A program made the position numbers and the translations under genes. Below, in pieces: positions 59,252 to 64,000 of a stretch of 64,000 nucleotides of DNA. The notes beneath the pieces are model-generated. The model worked only from the letters and a program-made list of their open reading frames with translations, did not search any database and was not told where the DNA came from. The stretch is from CAYREX01 sp964423505 (GTDB lineage Bacteria > Fermentibacterota > Fermentibacteria > Fermentibacterales > JCC-6): NCBI GenBank assembly GCA_964423505.1, contig CAYREX010000015.1, positions 1-64,000 of the forward strand, written 5' to 3'. The number at the start of each line of letters is the position of its first letter. Position 1 is the stretch's first letter.

Positions 59252-61726
59252 CTACGTCTCCGAATCTCTCTGTCCGCCGGTGTAGAGGGGGAGGATGACG
59301 CTGAACCTGGTCATGTCCTCCCTCTCCTCTTCGAGGCGGATCTCTCCCGCGTGCTGCCGTACGATCTTCTGGCAGATCGACAGCCCCAGCCCCGTACCTC
59401 CGGGCTTGGTGGTGAAGAAGGGCGTGAAGATCTTCTCCCGGATCTCCTCCGGGATGGTCGTTCCCCTGTTGCCGACGGTCACCCTCGCGAATTCGCTCCC
59501 GGCCCTCCGGACCGTATCGACCGCAAGCACGAGCGATCCCCTCTCTCCGGAAGCATCCACCGCGTTCAGCAGGAGGTTCAGGAAGACCTGCTTCAGGTGC
59601 CCACCGTCCGCATTGACCCGGACCGGCTCGGCAGGGTATCGCCTGGTGACCTCGATCATGCTCTCCTGGAGCCTGTGGGAGAGCAGGAGCAGCATGTCCT
59701 CCAGGGGAGAGGTGATGTCCATCACCTGCATTTCCGCCGGCACATCACGGGCGAACCCCAGGAGCTGGGATATCAGGATGTCGATGCGCTTGATCTCCTG
59801 TACGGCGAGAGCGACGAACTCCCTACGGAACTCGGGGTCGTCGTACCGCTCCTGCAGCAGGTCCGCCATTGTCCTGACAGTCACCAGCGGGTTCTTGATC
59901 TCGTGGGCCAGGCCGGCGGCCAGGCTGCCGATGTAGGCCAGCCTCTCGGTCTGGCTCCTCTCCTCCTCCAGCGCCTTGATCCTGGAGATGTCGTTGAAGA
60001 CGAGTATCGCACCCTCCGTCTCCCCCTTCTTGCCAGAGAGGGTGGAGGTGCTGATGACGAGCGGATGTCTCCTGTCTCCATGCGAGATGCTTATCTCCAG
60101 GTTGGCCCGGGTGATGCCCCTCTCCAGGGTGTCATCGGAGAGCTCCGCGAGGGTCCGGTCCACCTCCGCAAGGCGGCGTCCGACCGGGAGCGGGCCGTCC
60201 GGATGGAGGATTCCGGCGGCGGCCGGGTTGCAGAAGACTATCCGGTTCTGCCGGTCCACCGTGATGACGCCGCTCTCCATCCGGGCGAGGACGCTTACGT
60301 TGTAATCCCGCACACGGCGGATCTCGGCGTAGAGCCTGGCGTTGTCTATCGCCACCGCCGACTGGTTCGCAAGCGTTACGAGGAAGCCGAGGTCCTCGGC
60401 GGTGTAGACGTCGCCCGAGAGCTGCGGTCCCAGCATCATCACCGCCTCGAGGCTCTCCTTGAGCACCACCGGAACCGCCAGGTTGATGCCGAGGTCCCTC
60501 ATCTCCTCTACCACTGCCTCAGCATCCGGGTCGCCCGGACGGCGGAGGAGCTCCTCCAGGTTGATGAGCTCCATCTCCGTGGAGAGGCGGGAGACTATGG
60601 CGCCGTCTTCCCGGAGGAGCAGGGGGGCCCCGTTCTCGAAGGCCGATGCCTTTCCGTTGGCCTGGAGCTCCAGGACGTCTGCCGGCGAGGACCTCAGGTA
60701 GATATGGACCCGCTCCGGATGCATGAGGTCGGTCAGGGTGTCGTGGATGTACTTCGTCAGCCTGTTCAGCTCGAGTATGGAGCTGATGGTCTTGCTGGCT
60801 TCGAGGATGACTGCGGAGTAGTTCCTCGCCTCCCGGTAGAAGTACCTGTCGAACAGGCTCTGGATACCTCTCCGCAGCGGCTGGAACAGAACCATGATGA
60901 CCACGACCGCGGCGGAGGCGGAGGCCGTCGGGCCGAGCCCGAAGGCTTCCTTCATGAAGCTCTGAAGGGGTGAGAGGAGCAGCGTGAAGGCGGTGACGGC
61001 CAGCCCCAGCGACAGGAGCGTCACGACCCACTTCCGTATGACAAGGTGCATCTTCAGGAGCCGGTATCGGACTATGGTGTGGGCCACCACCGCCGCCAGG
61101 ATGATGGAGAAGGAGGGGCCGTATCCGGCCAGGTGGGAGGTGCCGATGACCAGGGGGAGGATGAGGATGGTGGTGATGGCGGAGACGGCGGTCAGCGAGA
61201 TGCCCAGCACGAGATACTGTATCTGGAGCCTCTCCAGGCCCCTGGTGCGGGTGACCTTCCGGTAGAGCTTCCACATGGCCCGGCCGATGCACGCCACGAG
61301 GTAGGCGGTGAAGAGGGACAGGAGGGGGCCGGGGTGGTCCCGAACCCCCCATTCCTCGACCGTGGCGTCACGCATGACCAGCGGGGTCCAGGAGAGGGCG
61401 AAGAAGACTATCGAGAGCCCCAGGAAGACCTTGATCTCCCTGTCGGGGCGAAAGCTCCTTCCGAGCGGGAACACGGTCACGAGGATGAGGAGCGATACGG
61501 CCATGAGGCTGGTGACGGCCTGGGCGGACCGTATCCAGAAGAGAGCCGTCTCACCGTCGGTGGCGCCCTCCGCCATGAAGTTGCTGAAGACCCACAGACC
61601 GACCAGGAAGGCGAAGATGGAGAACGCCCTGTTGACGAGCATCCGAGGATTCTTGAGCAGGATGAAGATGCTCAGGCTGAGGTTGACCAGCGTCGCGACG
61701 AGGAGGAGAAGCAGTTTTCCCGTCAC
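59252..61726 (-). CDS. 7TM-domain sensor histidine kinase
   Basis: An 824-residue membrane kinase. The N-terminus has seven or eight helices of the 'histidine kinase N-terminal 7TM' type (LLLLLVATLVNLSLSIFILLKNPRM, SIFAFLVGLWVFSNFMAEG). GAF domain ~310-460 (VPVVLKESLEAVMMLGPQLSGDVYTAEDLGFL), PAS ~475-575 (MESGVITVDRQNRIVFCNPAAAGIL), HisKA (LAHEIKNPLVTVRTMADLL, His about residue 607) and HATPase with N-box LLNAVDASGE and GGTGLGLSICQKIV. It lies 12 bases downstream of the ketosynthase gene and 4 bases upstream of the next kinase, so the three are co-transcribed. Confidence 0.9.
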   Translation of the reverse strand: MTGKLLLLLVATLVNLSLSIFILLKNPRMLVNRAFSIFAFLVGLWVFSNFMAEGATDGETALFWIRSAQAVTSLMAVSLLILVTVFPLGRSFRPDREIKVFLGLSIVFFALSWTPLVMRDATVEEWGVRDHPGPLLSLFTAYLVACIGRAMWKLYRKVTRTRGLERLQIQYLVLGISLTAVSAITTILILPLVIGTSHLAGYGPSFSIILAAVVAHTIVRYRLLKMHLVIRKWVVTLLSLGLAVTAFTLLLSPLQSFMKEAFGLGPTASASAAVVVIMVLFQPLRRGIQSLFDRYFYREARNYSAVILEASKTISSILELNRLTKYIHDTLTDLMHPERVHIYLRSSPADVLELQANGKASAFENGAPLLLREDGAIVSRLSTEMELINLEELLRRPGDPDAEAVVEEMRDLGINLAVPVVLKESLEAVMMLGPQLSGDVYTAEDLGFLVTLANQSAVAIDNARLYAEIRRVRDYNVSVLARMESGVITVDRQNRIVFCNPAAAGILHPDGPLPVGRRLAEVDRTLAELSDDTLERGITRANLEISISHGDRRHPLVISTSTLSGKKGETEGAILVFNDISRIKALEEERSQTERLAYIGSLAAGLAHEIKNPLVTVRTMADLLQERYDDPEFRREFVALAVQEIKRIDILISQLLGFARDVPAEMQVMDITSPLEDMLLLLSHRLQESMIEVTRRYPAEPVRVNADGGHLKQVFLNLLLNAVDASGERGSLVLAVDTVRRAGSEFARVTVGNRGTTIPEEIREKIFTPFFTTKPGGTGLGLSICQKIVRQHAGEIRLEEEREDMTRFSVILPLYTGGQRDSET

Positions 61727-61738
61727 CGGCGCTCCCCC

Positions 61739-62989
61739 CTACTCCGCTTCGACCGGTCGGCCGAGGAGCAGGACCGCATGCGTACCGCCGACGCTGGTAC
61801 TGTTCATCATGGCCACGTCCACCCTTGCCGCCCTCGAGCCCTCGGTCACGTAGTCCAGGTCGCACTGCTCGCCCGGCGTCTCGCAGTTGATGGTCGGCGG
61901 CACTATCCCGTTCCTGAGCGTGAGAGCAGTCGAGATTATCTGCAGCACCCCGCCCGCCGCCAGGGCCTGACCGGTCATGGAGCGGATCGAGCTTACGGGG
62001 ATGGAGTAGGCCCGTTGTCCGAACGTCCTCTTTATGGCGTTCGTGTCCGCCACGTCGCCGGCGGGGAAGCCGGAGCCGTGGGCGTGGACGTAGTCCACCT
62101 CCTCCGGCAGGACCATGGCCCGGGTCAGCGCCCCGAACATGGCCTTGGATATCTCGACGCCTGCAGGGTCGGTGTTGATCATGTCGCCGGCCTCGCTGCG
62201 GGATGCGAAGCCCAGCACCTCCGCGTAGATGTCCGCCCCCCGGGCTACCGCCGAGTCCAGGTCCTCGAGGACGACCGCGCCGGCACCCTCGCTGAGCACG
62301 ATGCCGTCCCGGCCCCGCGCGAACGGCCTGCAGGCCTTCTCCGGCGGGCCGTCGAATCTCGTCAGTATGCCGCTGGCGCACATCGTGCCGAAGATGAACG
62401 GCGTTATCGGAGTGTCGGAGGCGCCGCAGATCACCACCCGCGCCCGGCGGCTCCTGATGGACTGGAAGCCCCATCCGACCGAGTCGAGACCCGTGCTGCA
62501 TCCGGACGAGAGGGTTAGCGAAGGTCCCTTTAGCCCAAGCTCCATCGTCACGTAGGCGGTGGCCGCGTGAACGCCGGTCTCGGACCAGGTGACCGGGCTC
62601 ACCGCTCTGTATCCGCGGCGGTGGAACCGGACCTGCTGGTCCTCCGCGGTTATCTCCGCGATGGTGCTGCCGAAGCAGGTTCCCACGCTGTGGGGAGCCA
62701 TACCCTCCAGCCGCAGGCCGGAGTCCTCGACGGCCATCCTCGCCGCGACGAGAGCGAACCGGGCGAACCTCCTCATCCGCTTCTGGCTGCAGTTCATGAT
62801 GTACCTGGATGTGTCGAACTCGTCGACCTCTCCGGCGATGCCGACCGGGAACCCGGAGCAGTCGAACCGGGTGAGCGGACCGACACCCGACCTGCCCTCA
62901 ACCAGTGAGTCCCAGAACGCCTCGGTCCCCACGCCGTTCGGAGCGACAGCCCCCAGCCCCGTTACAACGACCCGCCTCATGCCGCTCAT
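61739..62989 (-). CDS. Beta-ketoacyl-ACP synthase (FabF-like) with atypical active site
   Basis: A 416-residue thiolase-fold enzyme of the KAS I/II group (VVVTGLGAVAPNGVGTEAFWDSL). The nucleophile is present in LSSGCSTGLDSVG (Cys about 165) and the first catalytic His in VHAHGSGFPAGD (about 303). The second His, normally in SMxGHxxGAAG, is replaced by Gln: SMTGQALAAGG (about 341). This Cys-His-Gln set differs both from ordinary condensing enzymes (Cys-His-His) and from chain-length factors, which lose the Cys. It may decarboxylate or transfer acyl groups atypically. It is 4 bases downstream of a radical-SAM gene. Confidence 0.85.
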   Translation of the reverse strand: MSGMRRVVVTGLGAVAPNGVGTEAFWDSLVEGRSGVGPLTRFDCSGFPVGIAGEVDEFDTSRYIMNCSQKRMRRFARFALVAARMAVEDSGLRLEGMAPHSVGTCFGSTIAEITAEDQQVRFHRRGYRAVSPVTWSETGVHAATAYVTMELGLKGPSLTLSSGCSTGLDSVGWGFQSIRSRRARVVICGASDTPITPFIFGTMCASGILTRFDGPPEKACRPFARGRDGIVLSEGAGAVVLEDLDSAVARGADIYAEVLGFASRSEAGDMINTDPAGVEISKAMFGALTRAMVLPEEVDYVHAHGSGFPAGDVADTNAIKRTFGQRAYSIPVSSIRSMTGQALAAGGVLQIISTALTLRNGIVPPTINCETPGEQCDLDYVTEGSRAARVDVAMMNSTSVGGTHAVLLLGRPVEAE

Positions 62990-62993
62990 GGTC

Positions 62994-64000
62994 TCATTCC
63001 CCGCGGCGCACGGCTCCCGGCGGGAGCCCCGACGAGACTGCGGGGTCCCGACCGTTGACGAAGCGGACGAGGTCTCCTATCCGGTCGGTGTCCGCCGTGA
63101 AGAAGCACCGCTTCACGTACCCGGCGTACTCTGCCAGCGGCATGTCGAGCCTGCTGCACAGCAGGAGCGACTCGTCCGTGATGAAGGTGACGATGCCCAG
63201 CCTCTCCACCCGCTCCACGAACCGGGACGTCATCGCGGTGAACTCCGAGAAGCCCCTGCCGTCCACGCGGTAGGGGAGAGGGTCCCAGAAGCGAGGGGGG
63301 TACATTGTCTTGATCTTGTAGTCCATGCTCTTGGCGGCGAAGTCCTCCGTTAGCTCGATGCCGTAGCGGCCGGGGTCCTCGGCCCATCCGCTGTGGGGAT
63401 ACACTCCGGGGAAGTATATCAGAACGGAGTCGGGGCGGGTCCGTTCCAGAAGCGCGAGCGTCTCCTCGGCCGTCTCTGCCGTCTCTCCGGGAGCCGGGTG
63501 GATGATGCTCACCGCGACGGCGATGTCCGATTCCTTCGTGCGGCGGATCACCTGCTCTATGTCCTCGACGAGTATCCTCTTCTCGAGAGAGCCGTCCAGG
63601 ATACGCTGGCTGCCGGACTCGACGCCGTAGAAGACGGCACGCAGGCCGGCACGGCGCAGGAGATCGAAGTCGGTGCCCCTCATGGCGGAGACGTGGGCGA
63701 ACGAGGTGAACTCGACCTCCAGCCCCCTATCCAGGATCTCTGCGGCTATCCGCTCCATCAGGGTTCCCGGCGTGAACTGCCCCCCGAACCTGAAGAGCCT
63801 CGTTCCCTGAAGGGCGCAGCATCTCTCCATCTCGTCCACCACGCGTTCCGGCGACTTCTTCCGCCAGCTGTTGTCGTCTCTGGAGCTCTGCGGGCAGAAC
63901 GGGCAGGTGAAGGCGCAACCGCGGCTCTCGTCGAGGATCATCATCCGGATCTTGCCGTCGCCCTCCATGGCGGGATAGACGTCCTCGTCGTAGAGCGGCA
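62994..64000 (-). CDS. Radical SAM protein (B12-binding type), 5' end outside the window
   Basis: The frame remains open to the window edge (…LYDEDVYPAMEGDGKIRMMI), so the start lies beyond 64000. The [4Fe-4S] motif is CAFTCPFC, in the context LDESRGCAFTCPFCPQSS, typical of cobalamin-binding-domain radical SAM proteins. Other marks are FRFGGQFT, RAVFYGVESGSQRIL and IIHPAPGETAETAEETL. It could be a methylase or a cyclase acting on a lipid or polyketide intermediate. Its close linkage to the atypical ketosynthase (stop to start 4 bases) suggests a shared pathway. The B12-binding domain itself would lie outside this window. Confidence 0.85.
   Translation of the reverse strand, partial: PLYDEDVYPAMEGDGKIRMMILDESRGCAFTCPFCPQSSRDDNSWRKKSPERVVDEMERCCALQGTRLFRFGGQFTPGTLMERIAAEILDRGLEVEFTSFAHVSAMRGTDFDLLRRAGLRAVFYGVESGSQRILDGSLEKRILVEDIEQVIRRTKESDIAVAVSIIHPAPGETAETAEETLALLERTRPDSVLIYFPGVYPHSGWAEDPGRYGIELTEDFAAKSMDYKIKTMYPPRFWDPLPYRVDGRGFSEFTAMTSRFVERVERLGIVTFITDESLLLCSRLDMPLAEYAGYVKRCFFTADTDRIGDLVRFVNGRDPAVSSGLPPGAVRRGE

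Noticed and set aside
59027..60973. Plus-strand ORF of 648 codons
   Set aside because: Shadow of two sensor kinase genes; long antisense frames are expected at this GC content.
61739..62989. Ketosynthase as a chain-length factor
   Set aside because: Chain-length factors lack the active-site Cys, which is present here.

Overview
The window reads as one contig of a GC-rich bacterium with strong AGGAGG-type ribosome binding sites, frequent ATA (Ile) and AGG (Arg) codons, many short exported lipoproteins, and at least seven secreted proteins ending in the same FlgD-like / T9SS-type sorting domain (xPNPxxxxxxxxxxLP...vyDxxGRxV...LPxGxYxvRl). That combination points to the FCB supergroup or one of its candidate phyla (Fermentibacteria/Eisenbacteria-like). 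This is inference from style, not from a marker gene. A selenocysteine tRNA shows that the organism probably uses UGA-encoded Sec.

Region 1 (1-20.5 kb) is an accessory mosaic. Its backbone is a same-orientation array of seven repeat copies (A 50-391, B 1508-1982, C 4642-5199, D 7431-7806, E 10279-10848, F 11533-11955, G 20352-20470). Each complete unit is the 3' end of an IS91-type (HUH/Y2) transposase gene followed by a shared leader of about 200 bp. Left ends differ in every copy; right ends stop at the same short motif (TTCCTATTGG). The leader carries a promoter, TTGACC-N17-TATGCT, pointing into the next gene. It is exact in six of seven copies, including degenerate copy B, whose 17-base spacer has diverged. 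After each copy sits a different, unrelated gene: SGNH lipoprotein, GH-like protein, TPR protein, FG-GAP/VCBS protein, small lipoprotein, BNR-like repeat protein, ChaN-like protein. Gene remnants (bacterioferritin-like, sorting-tag C-terminus, signal-peptide N-terminus, a 23S rRNA domain V piece) lie at the left edges. A central piece of the same transposase lies at 13.55-13.99 kb. Also here are purK-purE, a methyltransferase crossing an assembly gap, an M28 peptidase and an exported Cys-rich protein.

Region 2 (20.5-53.1 kb) is dense and mostly chromosomal in character: envelope and secreted proteins, small lipoproteins, a DUF3160 protein, a YQAD-repeat protein, PrsW, YitT, TatD, a TcdA/ThiF-like enzyme, tRNA-Sec, glucan phosphorylase, a C25 (gingipain-type) peptidase, a VIT/VWA protein, an AEC transporter, LepA, a cell-wall amidase, a Mut7-C protein, a VOC protein and an OFA-type MFS transporter. 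Two short inverted-repeat elements lie here (37089-37198; 52464-52559). The second supplies the stop codon of the MFS gene.

Region 3 (53.3-64 kb) is all on the minus strand: an ABC-2 exporter (ATPase plus permease), then a tight run transcribed from the right edge: radical-SAM protein, ketosynthase with an atypical active site, 7TM sensor kinase, GAF/PAS sensor kinase, and after a 170-bp gap a REC-PAS-kinase-REC hybrid. Spacing of a few bases suggests that an enzyme pair and a signalling set share one transcript.
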